NCBI RefSeq assembly: GCF_038806765.1 | Contig: NZ_CP152389.1 | Coordinates: 5,270,001 to 5,334,000 of the forward strand | Reading direction: 5' to 3' | DNA: 64,000 nt | Source: Mucilaginibacter sp. CSA2-8R | GTDB taxonomy: Bacteria; Bacteroidota; Bacteroidia; Sphingobacteriales; Sphingobacteriaceae | Shown: positions 16,991-25,958 of the stretch, piece after piece | Numbering within the stretch: the first letter of the stretch is position 1 | Layout: each line of letters starts with the position of its first letter | The notes under the pieces: generated by a model | Database searches by the model: none | What the model was told of the DNA's origin: nothing | The model's input: the letters and a program-made list of their open reading frames with translations, nothing else | Position numbers and translations under genes: made by a program

Positions 16991-19366
16991 ATGCGCTATT
17001 CACAGCAACAAGTTAAGCTTAAACATTACCGCAAATGCTCACTATGGTTATGGGTAATTACTTTATGCAGTTTAATTTACACCCTGCCTGCCCATGCGCA
17101 AGACAGCACGCAGGTAAAGACCGATTCGGCCCAAACCATTCCCGACACTTTACTTTTCAGGATACAAAAAGCACAGGCGGCTATTACCGAAATTAATGCT
17201 ACCAATAAACGGGGCTTCGGTATTCCGGCCATCAGTGACGGACTTGCTGCCGTAAAAAAAGATATAGCCCCGGTGAAGCGCGACCTGGACGCCGCCGGGA
17301 AACTTACCGATACCAAAAGCTTGTTGAGCTATAATCTGATTTTAAAAGATGCGTTAACTAAATTAACCGACTGGCGTAATACGCTTACCAAATACAACAA
17401 TGATTTACAGCGCCTGGCTAATGAAGTAATTAAATTAAGCAACGACTCTGTGTTGATGGTAAATGCTGCTGATACTACCGAAAAGCGGCTTTATAATTCA
17501 CAACTGGTTAATATTAAGCAAAGGCTGCAAAATGCAGGCAAAGGTACCACAGCTAAATTGGATACCGTGAGCCATTTACTGGCCGACGTTTCGGCTGAGT
17601 ATATTACAGTTACAGATTTACAAAATTCTATTAACGACCACTTAAGGCAGTCAGGCCAAAGTGCGCTGAGCCGCGAGTCGCCTTACATATGGTCGGCACC
17701 AAGCACGGGCAATGGTAATAGTAGCGTGAGTGAGCTGATCCAGTCATCCTTTGAAGGGCAGAACAAAATACTGAGTTACTTTATCAGCAGTACTTGGGAT
17801 AACCGCTTGCTGCTGCTGCTGATAGGCGTAGCCTTTTATGTATGGGTATACCGAAATTTTAAAAATGCCCGCAGGGCCGAACTGCAGCAAAGCATAGGCC
17901 CGCTCGATTTTACTTACATTAAGCCTTATCCGGTTATAGCAACCCTTATTGTGATGCTTAACCTTACCCCACTTTTTGAGCCGGATGCACCCTCAATGTA
18001 TATTGAAATTACTCAGTTTTTGTTACTGGTAGTAATTACCATACATTTTTGGAAAACACTGCCCAAATCTGATTTAAATTACTGGTTGATTATTGTAGCC
18101 CTTTACATCGTCATCATTTTAACCAACATGGTAGTGCATGATGCCCTTTGGATGCGCTTGTGGCTGATAGCACTTAATTTAGGGTCGTTGTATATTGGTT
18201 ATTACTTTTACAAAAAGCTGCTGCGAGCTAATATTACCGAGCGGTTAATTAAACCCATATTATTTATTTTTTGGGGACTTAATTTATTGTCGGTCGCGCT
18301 TAACATTTTTGGGCGCATTAGCCTGGCCAAGGTATTTAGCACTACGGCAATTATAGGACTTACCCAAATTATTGCGCTCGCCATATTTGTACAGGTACTT
18401 ACCGACGCTCTTGAATTACAAATAAAAGTAGGCGCTAATAGCACCGGGCTTTTTTCGCGCATTAACTTAAGTACTACACGCAAATCCTTTAAGCGCATCT
18501 TATCTGTTGTTGCAGTAATACTCTGGCTATTGGTATTTCTGATTAACTTAAGTATTGCCGGTGGCGTATTTGCGCTTTTGCATACCCTGTTAAATAAAAC
18601 ACGAACTTTTGGCAGTGTAAGCTTTACACTGGGCAATGTGCTGTTCTTTGGGGTAATTATTTATGTAGCCAACATGCTGCAAAAACACATTGGCGTACTG
18701 TTTGGCGAAAACAATAACCTTAAGTTTGATGATAAAATAGAGCACAAAGGCTCTAAACTGGTGCTGGTACGGCTTGTCATCTTCATCATTGGTTTGCTGC
18801 TGGCCGTAACCGCATCAGGTATTGGTATTGATAAACTGACTGTTGTAGTAGGAGCGCTTAGTGTGGGGATTGGTTTGGGTATGCAAAACATCGTCAACAA
18901 CTTTGTATCGGGCATTATCCTCATTTTTGAAAAACCGTTTCGCATTGGCGATTATATTGAACTGGCCGATAAAAAAGGCAAGGTTCAGGATATTGGTATC
19001 CGGTCCAGCAAAATGCTTACGCCGCAGGGCTCTGAAGTGATTATCCCCAACGGCGACCTCCTATCGGGCCGGTTAGTTAACTGGACTTTAAGCAACGACT
19101 ACCTTAAAACGGAGCTGGTGTTTAAGGTAAATATTGCAACCGACCTGCAAGCCATCTTTAAAATTATTGAAGAAGAAGTAAGTAAAAGCGACAGCGTAGT
19201 TAGAAACCTTCCGCCCGAAATACTGGTGAATACTATTTTACTTGACGCCGTTGAACTTAAAGTACTGGTTTGGATTACCGATATTTACAGCGAAGCTTCC
19301 TTTAAAAGCGAACTTTATAAAAAACTACTGCTTAAGTTTGCTGAGTTACAAGTGAAGGTAATGTAG
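16991..19366 (+). CDS. Large mechanosensitive channel, MscS family (MscK-like)
   Basis: A 791-residue protein with an N-terminal signal peptide (ending near TLPAHAQ, about residue 37), a periplasmic helical region (about 40-245), a series of transmembrane helices from about 265 to 590, and a C-terminal MscS domain (about 595-790). The MscS pore and beta region are seen in GIGLGMQNIVNNFVSGIIL followed by EKPFRIGDYIEL and VIIPNGDLLSGRLVNWT. Long forms with extra helices resemble MscK/YbdG-type channels that release solutes on osmotic downshock. It is alone on the plus strand and converges with rmuC 12 bases later. Confidence 0.92.
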   Translation: MRYSQQQVKLKHYRKCSLWLWVITLCSLIYTLPAHAQDSTQVKTDSAQTIPDTLLFRIQKAQAAITEINATNKRGFGIPAISDGLAAVKKDIAPVKRDLDAAGKLTDTKSLLSYNLILKDALTKLTDWRNTLTKYNNDLQRLANEVIKLSNDSVLMVNAADTTEKRLYNSQLVNIKQRLQNAGKGTTAKLDTVSHLLADVSAEYITVTDLQNSINDHLRQSGQSALSRESPYIWSAPSTGNGNSSVSELIQSSFEGQNKILSYFISSTWDNRLLLLLIGVAFYVWVYRNFKNARRAELQQSIGPLDFTYIKPYPVIATLIVMLNLTPLFEPDAPSMYIEITQFLLLVVITIHFWKTLPKSDLNYWLIIVALYIVIILTNMVVHDALWMRLWLIALNLGSLYIGYYFYKKLLRANITERLIKPILFIFWGLNLLSVALNIFGRISLAKVFSTTAIIGLTQIIALAIFVQVLTDALELQIKVGANSTGLFSRINLSTTRKSFKRILSVVAVILWLLVFLINLSIAGGVFALLHTLLNKTRTFGSVSFTLGNVLFFGVIIYVANMLQKHIGVLFGENNNLKFDDKIEHKGSKLVLVRLVIFIIGLLLAVTASGIGIDKLTVVVGALSVGIGLGMQNIVNNFVSGIILIFEKPFRIGDYIELADKKGKVQDIGIRSSKMLTPQGSEVIIPNGDLLSGRLVNWTLSNDYLKTELVFKVNIATDLQAIFKIIEEEVSKSDSVVRNLPPEILVNTILLDAVELKVLVWITDIYSEASFKSELYKKLLLKFAELQVKVM

Positions 19367-19378
19367 GCCGAAAGCTTA

Positions 19379-20776
19379 TTATTCTGTTTTGCTTTCAGAC
19401 AAAAACTCGGCCTCGCTGATGTATTTGCTTTCAATTTGCTTATTGGCCTTGGCACCTAACTTCTTAATTTTTTCGGCGGTGATAGTAAGGTTGCCACGGC
19501 CATCGCTGAGTTTATTGATAGCTTTGTCATAAGCATCCTGGCTGAGTTTAAGGTTACGGCCAATGCCGTCCATATCGGTTAAAAAGCCTACAAACTTGTC
19601 GTACATCTCGCCGCTCAATCGCGCTATTTCCATCACGTTTCGGTTTTGGCGTTCTTGTTTCCACATGCTGGCAATGGTGCGCAGGGTGGCCAGCAGTGTA
19701 GACGGGCTTACAATTACTACGCGCTTGTCCCAGGCATCATTAAACAAATCGGCATCTAATTGCACGGCAAAACTAAATGATGATTCGATTGGGACGAACA
19801 ACATTACAAAATCGGGCGAGTTGATTTTTTGTAAATCATGGTAGTTTTTAGCGGACAGCCCCTGCACATGGCTGCGCAACGACTCAACGTGTGCCCGTGC
19901 ATGCAGTTTACGCTCATCTTCGGTTTCGCAGTTCACCAGACGCTCGTAGGCAATCAGTGATACTTTAGAGTCGATGATTAAGTGTTTATCATCCGGTAAA
20001 TCAATCACCACATCGGGCTGAAAGCGGGTGCCATCCTGCGCCTGGTGACTGGCCTGTAAACGGTACTCGCGATCTTTCACCAAACCCGAGCGTTCCAGTA
20101 CTTTTTCTAAAATAAACTCGCCCCAGTTACCCTGCTTTTTGGTGTCGCCTTTTAGGGCTTTGGTCAGGTTTTGTGCTTCGCTGCTGATTTGCTTATTCAG
20201 CTCCATCAATTGCGTAATAACACCTTTTAAAGTGTTACGGTCGGCGGCCTCCATGTTGTATACCTTGTCTACCTTATCTTCAAAAGCCTTGATGTTCTCT
20301 TTCAGCGGACTCAGAATATAGTCGAGGTTATTTTTGTTGACATCCAGAAACTCGCGCGATTTTTCTTTGAGCAGCTTCTCGGCCACGTTCTCAAATTCGC
20401 GCTGAAAATGCTGGCGGGTTTGCTCAATTTCTACCTTTTGCTCCTGTAATTTTTCTTGCTGAGCCTTATAGTAAGCGCGGGTACTTTCGAGGGCTTGGCT
20501 TACCTGGGCCAACTCCTGACGTTCGAACATCAGCTGGTCGGCCAGTTTTATATTTTCTTCTTTCAGTAGCAGGGTAATACTTTCTTTTTCGGCATGGGCG
20601 CTTTTAACTCTCTCTTCGGCAACCCGCAGGTTTATAGTCAGTTGCTCGTTGTCTGTTTTAAGCTGGTTAAATTCGCCTGCCGAAATACCGTCAGAACTAT
20701 TTTTATTCTTACTGACAAATAAAAAAACAGCAATCAATAATATCACTACGGCGATAGCCAAAACCCCTACACTCAT
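19379..20776 (-). CDS. rmuC: DNA recombination protein RmuC
   Basis: A 465-residue protein: a single N-terminal membrane helix (about 2-24), a long coiled coil (about 30-145) and the RmuC nuclease-like domain (about 150-440). Conserved elements seen are KGDTKKQGNWGEFILEKVLERSGL, then FQPDVVIDLPDDKHLIIDSKVSL and FVPIESSF. RmuC limits inversions and rearrangements at short inverted repeats in E. coli; the PD-(D/E)XK-like acidic and IDSKVS residues are kept. It lies 58 bases after the small lipoprotein gene on the same strand. Confidence 0.95.
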   Translation of the reverse strand: MSVGVLAIAVVILLIAVFLFVSKNKNSSDGISAGEFNQLKTDNEQLTINLRVAEERVKSAHAEKESITLLLKEENIKLADQLMFERQELAQVSQALESTRAYYKAQQEKLQEQKVEIEQTRQHFQREFENVAEKLLKEKSREFLDVNKNNLDYILSPLKENIKAFEDKVDKVYNMEAADRNTLKGVITQLMELNKQISSEAQNLTKALKGDTKKQGNWGEFILEKVLERSGLVKDREYRLQASHQAQDGTRFQPDVVIDLPDDKHLIIDSKVSLIAYERLVNCETEDERKLHARAHVESLRSHVQGLSAKNYHDLQKINSPDFVMLFVPIESSFSFAVQLDADLFNDAWDKRVVIVSPSTLLATLRTIASMWKQERQNRNVMEIARLSGEMYDKFVGFLTDMDGIGRNLKLSQDAYDKAINKLSDGRGNLTITAEKIKKLGAKANKQIESKYISEAEFLSESKTE

Positions 20777-20834
20777 CCGATAAAATTTTTAGCAAATGAA
20801 AGAAGGATTTTTGAATAATGCTAATTTTATTTGA

Positions 20835-21080
20835 TTACGGCTTAGCCGACGTGTTGTCTGTTTGCGGTGTAGCAACGCCTTTGCCAATAGTACTGGTATC
20901 AGTGCCACCGGTTGAGTTTCCCATCGTGGTGCCCGATCCGGCCGCTTTTCCGGTATCTACCGGACCCGAACTGCCATGAAATCCTGAATCGGCTACATCA
21001 CCACCAGTTTTGCTGGTCGAGCTTTTACAAGCTGCTAAAGAAGCGGCGCCCATCACAATTATAAAGAGTAGCTTTTTCAT
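20835..21080 (-). CDS. Small lipoprotein, Gly/Ser/Thr-rich
   Basis: An 81-residue protein with a classical lipoprotein signal: MKKLLFIIVMGAASLAAC, lipobox LAAC, Cys18. The mature part is low complexity, rich in Gly, Ser, Thr and Asp, with no recognisable domain, and is probably an unstructured, surface- or periplasm-facing tail. It sits between gldH and rmuC on the same strand. The function is unknown. Confidence 0.7.
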   Translation of the reverse strand: MKKLLFIIVMGAASLAACKSSTSKTGGDVADSGFHGSSGPVDTGKAAGSGTTMGNSTGGTDTSTIGKGVATPQTDNTSAKP

Positions 21081-21143
21081 GATCTCTGTTTACATTTCAA
21101 CAGGGCAAACATAAAACTGTTTGGTGGTATGTTCGGCTCGTAG

Positions 21144-21689
21144 CTATTCTGCTTTTTCTACCCGCAAGCCTACATCACTTACCGAGCGCAACGGGTTGTC
21201 GCGCATATTCTGTTCAATTTCAAAGTGATATTTGCCTGCAGCCGGGAAACGGTATTGCTGTTTAAAAGGAATTTGATAACTATACATACTGCCTGAGCCT
21301 TTACCTAACCACTCGCCGGTTGGGCTGGCCAGTTTTAACTCGTACCGGGTAGTGGTAGCTTTTTTAGTTGGCCCCTGGCTTTGATATACCAGTACAAACA
21401 TGTTAGAGTAACGGTAAGCAGAAGTTACCCTAACGTTCAGATACAAATTATAAGATACCTGGGTATCTTTAATATCTACATCAAACTTTATTTTGTTACC
21501 GTAAATCCAATTATGGTTGGCAATAGACACACTCTCGTCCATTACCCGACTGGGGTCTGAACAACTTGTAAAGGCAAACAGCAAAGCAATAATAAAACAG
21601 GGAAATCTGTAACATAAAAACCACCTGTTGCCAGGTATAATGGCAACAGATGGTTGTAAAAATGCTTTATTGCAGGCTGCTAACTTCAT
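21144..21689 (-). CDS. gldH: Gliding motility lipoprotein GldH
   Basis: GldH family lipoprotein tied to the Bacteroidota gliding/type IX secretion apparatus. The mature part begins at the lipobox FTSC (about residue 43) and continues SDPSRVMDESVSIANHNW, with the family's DNPLRSVSDVGLRVE close to the C-terminus. The ATG overlaps the stop of the PSP1 gene (ATGA). Odd: about 24 residues precede the hydrophobic signal segment, and this extra stretch is encoded by a terminator-like hairpin (21621-21653). No in-frame ATG or GTG lies between the hairpin and the signal peptide. The ATG start is therefore the only standard one, but its N-terminus is doubtful. Confidence 0.85.
   Translation of the reverse strand: MKLAACNKAFLQPSVAIIPGNRWFLCYRFPCFIIALLFAFTSCSDPSRVMDESVSIANHNWIYGNKIKFDVDIKDTQVSYNLYLNVRVTSAYRYSNMFVLVYQSQGPTKKATTTRYELKLASPTGEWLGKGSGSMYSYQIPFKQQYRFPAAGKYHFEIEQNMRDNPLRSVSDVGLRVEKAE
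21612..21653 (-). terminator. Terminator-like hairpin inside the 5' end of gldH
   Basis: In the minus-strand transcript CCAUCUGUUGCCA pairs with UGGCAACAGGUGG over 13 positions (one U-G wobble), with a 7-base loop, and is followed by UUUUUAUGU. The wobble becomes a C-A mismatch in the other direction, so it suits only the minus strand. It lies 36 bases after the PSP1 stop, inside the gldH frame. Confidence 0.75.
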
Positions 21690-23194
21690 GCTTGCGGAGC
21701 GTTAGGCTGCTGGTTATTGTTACTACGGTTACGGTTAGCCCTGTGCCTGCGATTGTTGCGCTTAGCGCCTTCGCCGCCTGCTTTTGCGTTTTCGGCTGTC
21801 CCATCTACCAGCTTTGCATCATTAGCCATGGCAGCAGTTACAGGCGTATTTTGGCGTGGCGCATTATTAGGTTTACCCTGGCTGTCCGGCCTTTGCTGAT
21901 TATTTTGCTTAGGCTGATTTTTAGGCCTTGGCTGGTTGCTTTGAGGCTTTTTATCGGCAACAGGTTGCTGATTATTATTACTATTGTTATTGCCTTGCGG
22001 CTTTCTTTCAGCAGCTTGTGCTGGTTGCGGCTGCCCATTGCCCTGTGGTGCACCAGGCTTTTTATTTTTTTTCTTTTTGTTGTTATTGTTACGGTTCTGG
22101 CTGCGCTCGTCTAAACGGGTCAGGCTATCTTGTCCAACTACGTTTTCGTAGTCCAGTACTTTTACCGGTGCCTCTTTAGTCTCTATTACATCATCCAGCT
22201 CTTCCGGGGTGATGCCTTCCTTGTTTAAACGCTGTACTTCTTTAACGCGAGCAATGGTAAGCGGTATCCAGTTTTCGGCACCGGGTAAGCTAAACCACAT
22301 CATGCGTTTAAAAATATCCGTTTTTTGCAGCCTGGCGTCGCCCTTTTCGGTACGTAAAACGTTCACGTTATCGGGTATATGCTTCAGCGCATCCATGTAG
22401 CCGTCCAACTCGTAATTTAAACAGCATTTGAGCTTACCGCACTGTCCGGCCAGTTTTAGTGTGTTTAATGATAAGTTCTGGTAACGTGCAGCCGAGGTAG
22501 AAACCGTTTTAAAATCGGTTAACCAGGTTGAGCAGCATAACTCGCGCCCGCAGGAACCTATACCTCCTAAACGACTGGCCTCCTGGCGCATACCAATCTG
22601 CCGCATCTCAATACGGATACGGAAAGCTTCGGCCATCTTTTTAATCAGTTCCCTAAAATCTACCCTGCCTTCGGCAGTGTAATAAAAGGTAGCTTTGGTT
22701 TTATCGCCCTGGTAGTCTACGTCACTTATCTTCATAGATAAATTAAGGTCGAGCGCCAGTTTACGGGCACGGTGCATGGTTTCCCATTCCAGCTCTTTGG
22801 CCATCTTCCATTTATCCACATCGGTGGGCGTAGCACGTCGGTATATCTTTTTGGTAACGTCCGCCTCTTTAACGTGGCGTTTTACCATCTGCATTCGTAC
22901 CAGCTCGCCCGTTAACGATACGTGACCAATGTCGTACCCGCCGGTTGCGGTTTCAACAGCCACCAATTCGCCCGATTCGAGGTATATATTGTCGGCGTTA
23001 AGGTAAAAATCCTTACGCGATCCTTTAAATTTTATCTCAACTACCTGGAAAGGCTTATAGCTCGACGGCATATCCATATGCGCCAGCCAATCATATACAT
23101 CAAGCTTGCTGCAGCCATTGGTCATGCATGACCCATTGCTTTTACAGCCTGCCGGTGTACATCCGCCCCCGGTAGAGCAACTTCCACATCCCAT
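21686..23194 (-). CDS. PSP1 domain protein (RicT/YaaT-like) with disordered tail
   Basis: A 502-residue PSP1-family protein, related to RicT (YaaT) of Bacillus, whose complex carries iron-sulfur clusters and affects RNA maturation and development. The N-terminus holds six Cys in 28 residues (C3, C6, C12, C17, C23, C28). The core PSP1 domain (about 45-280) includes RLGGIGSCGRELCCSTWL and LAGQCGKLKCCLNYE, Cys pairs shared by the family. From about 375 the sequence is Asn/Gln/Lys/Pro-rich and probably disordered and basic. It starts 6 bases after holB stops and overlaps gldH, forming a holB-PSP1-gldH unit. The exact role in Bacteroidota is not established. Confidence 0.9.
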   Translation of the reverse strand: MGCGSCSTGGGCTPAGCKSNGSCMTNGCSKLDVYDWLAHMDMPSSYKPFQVVEIKFKGSRKDFYLNADNIYLESGELVAVETATGGYDIGHVSLTGELVRMQMVKRHVKEADVTKKIYRRATPTDVDKWKMAKELEWETMHRARKLALDLNLSMKISDVDYQGDKTKATFYYTAEGRVDFRELIKKMAEAFRIRIEMRQIGMRQEASRLGGIGSCGRELCCSTWLTDFKTVSTSAARYQNLSLNTLKLAGQCGKLKCCLNYELDGYMDALKHIPDNVNVLRTEKGDARLQKTDIFKRMMWFSLPGAENWIPLTIARVKEVQRLNKEGITPEELDDVIETKEAPVKVLDYENVVGQDSLTRLDERSQNRNNNNKKKKNKKPGAPQGNGQPQPAQAAERKPQGNNNSNNNQQPVADKKPQSNQPRPKNQPKQNNQQRPDSQGKPNNAPRQNTPVTAAMANDAKLVDGTAENAKAGGEGAKRNNRRHRANRNRSNNNQQPNAPQA

Positions 23195-23200
23195 TTTCAG

Positions 23201-24340
23201 TTATATATATTGGTTCCCTTTCGGGATAATTTTAAAGTGTAATATTTTAATAATCTGCAAAGATACATCTAAAAACAAAATTTTAGGATTTGCATTTCGT
23301 TCAACTGCATAGTGTGCTTTTTCGAGCACTTCGCTAATGGCTTCGGCCATTTCCATATTCATCACTCCCGCCATTTTTTGCGCAGTTTCCTTTTCGGCCG
23401 CAGGCAAATGCACCAGGCTGCCGGCACCACCCAATAGCAAACAGCACTCCCTGATGTAGCTGATGCCGTAGCGTATAAAATTCTTTTGCGGTTCGCGTCC
23501 GGCTTTGGCAATACGCTCCACAAACTTCATTATATCCAATCCCTTATTACCATAGCACTTGCGCAGCCAGTCTACAAAATCGGCATGGAAGCTATTGGTT
23601 TCCTGTTGCAGCATGGCCAATGCTTCGGTTAAATTACCGTTACTTAGGTAAGCGGCTTCTTCTGCGGTTTGGGTAGGCACGCCACGTTCACTCACCAAAT
23701 AATTACGCACAACATCGTATGTTAAGCCCGGTATTTTCACCAACTGTGTACGCGACAAAATGGTATTTAAAATCTGATCCTGATTTTGTGCAACCAGTAA
23801 GAAAACGGTATTAGGCTGCGGCTCTTCAATAATTTTAAGCAGTGTATTGCCTTCTTTATCCAGATATTCGGGCAGCCACAAAATCAAAATCTTATAAACC
23901 GACTCAAATGGCTTTAGGCTCAGCTTCTTGATAATCTGGTGGCACTCGGCAATATTGATATTGGCCTGTTTGTTTTCGGCTTCCAGGTAACCGCGCCATA
24001 TATCAAGGCTGAGGTACGGATGCGTAAGCAGCGCCTCGCGCCATTGCTCAATAAAGCTCAAGGCCGTGTCGTTTTTATCAGAAGCAAAGAACGGGTACGA
24101 AAAATGCAGATCGGGGTGTACCAGTTTTTCATATTTACGACAGGAAGCACATACCCCGCATGAGTCGTCGGTTTTCCGGTCCTCGCACGATAAATACTGG
24201 GCATAAGCAACAGCCAGCGCTAATGACCCTGAACCCTCGGGCCCCAGAAATAATTGCGCATGACTTACCCTGTTCTCGTGAACTGTATTGAGTAAACGTT
24301 GCTTTACAGCTTGCTGCCCTACAATATCTTTAAACTGCAT
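23201..24340 (-). CDS. holB: DNA polymerase III subunit delta'
   Basis: Clamp-loader subunit of 379 residues. The N-terminal FKDIVGQQAVKQRLLNTVHENRVSHAQLFLGPEGSGS has a degenerate P-loop that lacks the Lys, as expected for delta', which does not hydrolyse ATP. A four-Cys zinc module is seen in CEDRKTDDSCGVCASC (about 53-68), and an SRT sensor-like motif in ILSRTQLVKI. It is the first gene of the holB-PSP1-gldH unit and is divergent from ruvX. Confidence 0.93.
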   Translation of the reverse strand: MQFKDIVGQQAVKQRLLNTVHENRVSHAQLFLGPEGSGSLALAVAYAQYLSCEDRKTDDSCGVCASCRKYEKLVHPDLHFSYPFFASDKNDTALSFIEQWREALLTHPYLSLDIWRGYLEAENKQANINIAECHQIIKKLSLKPFESVYKILILWLPEYLDKEGNTLLKIIEEPQPNTVFLLVAQNQDQILNTILSRTQLVKIPGLTYDVVRNYLVSERGVPTQTAEEAAYLSNGNLTEALAMLQQETNSFHADFVDWLRKCYGNKGLDIMKFVERIAKAGREPQKNFIRYGISYIRECCLLLGGAGSLVHLPAAEKETAQKMAGVMNMEMAEAISEVLEKAHYAVERNANPKILFLDVSLQIIKILHFKIIPKGNQYI

Positions 24341-24448
24341 TGGTGCAAGATATAAATTTTTTATTAGTGCGTTGTCAATTGTAGTTTAGGAGGCAAGTAA
24401 TGACAATAGTGTTAAATGCTAACCGAGCCAATAATGCCCGACAATTGG

Positions 24449-24456
24449 TAAGTTTG
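24449..24456 (+). promoter_or_regulatory. -7 element of the ruvX promoter
   Basis: TAAGTTTG matches TAnnTTTG and lies 35 bases before the ruvX ATG, in the short divergent region shared with holB. No convincing -33 TTG is seen. Confidence 0.5.
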
Positions 24457-24491
24457 CATTTTATAACACTATAATAAAAAACACAATCACT

Positions 24492-24917
24492 ATGGCCCGA
24501 GTAATGTCTTTTGATTATGGCACCAAGCGTATTGGCCTTGCTGTAACCGATCCGCTGCAAATGATTGCTACCGGGCTGGATAACATCCATCCGAAAGACA
24601 TTATTGAGTACCTGAATAAGTATTTGCACTCCGAACAGGTAGAAACCTTTGTAGTAGGCGAACCTAAGCAAATGGACAATACGCCATCGCAATCGGCCAT
24701 ACACGTCAGAGGCTTTGTTAATTTGCTAAAAAAGACGTTCCCCGAAATACCTGTTGAAATGATGGACGAGCGCTTTACCTCAAAAATGGCGTCGGCTGCC
24801 ATCTTAGCTGGCGGCGTAAAAAAGGCCGGCCGTCAAAATAAGGCACTGGTGGATACGGTTTCGGCGGTGATATTACTGCAATCGTGGATGGAGCAGCGAT
24901 CGTTTGGGCGGTTTTGA
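24492..24917 (+). CDS. ruvX: Putative Holliday junction resolvase / pre-16S rRNA nuclease
   Basis: A YqgF/RuvX-fold nuclease of 141 residues. The catalytic Asp is in MSFDYGTKRIGLAV (Asp8), with VVGEPKQMD at about 57-65 and the conserved MMDERFTSKMA at about 93-103 supplying further acidic residues. E. coli YqgF processes the 5' end of pre-16S rRNA. It is monocistronic here, divergent from holB and followed 95 bases later by an SDR gene. Confidence 0.93.
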   Translation: MARVMSFDYGTKRIGLAVTDPLQMIATGLDNIHPKDIIEYLNKYLHSEQVETFVVGEPKQMDNTPSQSAIHVRGFVNLLKKTFPEIPVEMMDERFTSKMASAAILAGGVKKAGRQNKALVDTVSAVILLQSWMEQRSFGRF

Positions 24918-25012
24918 GTTTGAGCCTTTTAACAAACCAACATTGAGCTTCATAACAAAGTGTAAGCTTCAATTTAACCTGACTTTTGTGTTGTACTTAA
25001 TTATTAAAGAAC

Positions 25013-25903
25013 ATGACAAAAGTTTGGTTTATTACCGGTTCGGCCCGTGGATTAGGCCGAAGCATTACTAAAGCGGCATTGGCAGCAGGCCACCAGGTAG
25101 CAGCTACGGCTCGCAACCCCGAACATCTAAAAGAATTAACAAAAGATTACCCGGAGCAAATTTTAGTATTACCATTAGACGTAACCAGTCCGGATCAAAT
25201 CAAGCAAGCGGTTGCACAAACCATAGACCGGTTTGGCCGGATTGATGTTTTGGTAAATAATGCCGGGTTTGGTATTACCGGAGCCGCCGAGGCTTTTACT
25301 GACCAGCAGGTGCGCAGCCAGTTAGAAACTAATTTATATGCCCCTATTGAACTTACACGCGCTGTATTACCCCATATGCGTAAGCAGCGCTCTGGCCGTA
25401 TCATGCAGATCAGCTCAATAGGCGGACGCATTGGCACGCCAGGCGTTAGCATTTACCAGGCTGCCAAATTTGGCTTAAGCGGCTTTGCCGAAGCATTGTC
25501 GCGCGAGGTAGCGCCATTGGGCATCAGGGTTACCTCGGTAGAGCCTGGCGGTTTCCGAACCGATTGGTCAGGCGCCTCTATGAGTTATGCCCCCGTGGTT
25601 GAGGGATACGAGCAAACGGTTGGCTTTGTAATGCAATTTTTAAAAGGCGACGGATTTGTGCCCATGGGCGACCCTGACAAGGCGGCCAAAGTATTGGTTG
25701 ACTTAGCCGAACACCCTGAACCGCCGGTACACTTAGTACTGGGCAGCGAAGCGGCAGCCATGCTGCAGCAAACGGATAAATTACGAAAAGCCGAATTTGA
25801 GCAATGGCTACCTATATCAACCTCGACAGATGCTGACGATGCGACAGACTTTTTAGAGACAGAAGCAGGTAAGGCTTATGCGAAAATAAAAGGTGTAGAA
25901 TAA
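25013..25903 (+). CDS. SDR family oxidoreductase
   Basis: A 296-residue classical short-chain dehydrogenase. The nucleotide loop is TGSARGLGRS (8-17), NNAG is at 82-85, and the catalytic triad is Ser135 (ISS), Tyr148 and Lys152 (YQAAK). Arg34 after the second strand (TARN) suggests NADP(H). The C-terminus resembles the Bacteroidota and actinobacterial 'SDR family NAD(P)-dependent' enzymes of unknown substrate. It is followed by its own terminator, then an AraC-type regulator that might control it. Confidence 0.9.
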   Translation: MTKVWFITGSARGLGRSITKAALAAGHQVAATARNPEHLKELTKDYPEQILVLPLDVTSPDQIKQAVAQTIDRFGRIDVLVNNAGFGITGAAEAFTDQQVRSQLETNLYAPIELTRAVLPHMRKQRSGRIMQISSIGGRIGTPGVSIYQAAKFGLSGFAEALSREVAPLGIRVTSVEPGGFRTDWSGASMSYAPVVEGYEQTVGFVMQFLKGDGFVPMGDPDKAAKVLVDLAEHPEPPVHLVLGSEAAAMLQQTDKLRKAEFEQWLPISTSTDADDATDFLETEAGKAYAKIKGVE

Positions 25904-25908
25904 ACATC

Positions 25909-25943
25909 ACAACAAGTGCAAGCCGGAGCCTTGCACTTGTTGT
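25909..25943 (+). terminator. Terminator after the SDR gene
   Basis: 14-bp stem ACAACAAGTGCAAG / CTTGCACTTGTTGT with a 7-base loop, directly followed by ATATTTGATTTT. The T-rich end overlaps the -7 box of the next gene. Confidence 0.8.
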
Positions 25944-25950
25944 ATATTTG
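25943..25950 (+). promoter_or_regulatory. -7 element before the AraC-type regulator
   Basis: TATATTTG fits TAnnTTTG and ends 8 bases before the ATG of the regulator, immediately after the preceding terminator stem. No -33 match is seen because that region is the terminator. Confidence 0.45.
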
Positions 25951-25958
25951 ATTTTAAG

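Noticed and set aside
21650..22114. 154-residue plus-strand ORF opposite the PSP1 tail
   Set aside because: It is the shadow of the Asn/Gln/Lys-rich coding region; composition is skewed and no signal or domain is seen.
24375..24704. 109-residue minus-strand ORF at the holB-ruvX divergence
   Set aside because: It overlaps ruvX and the promoter region and has no supporting motif.
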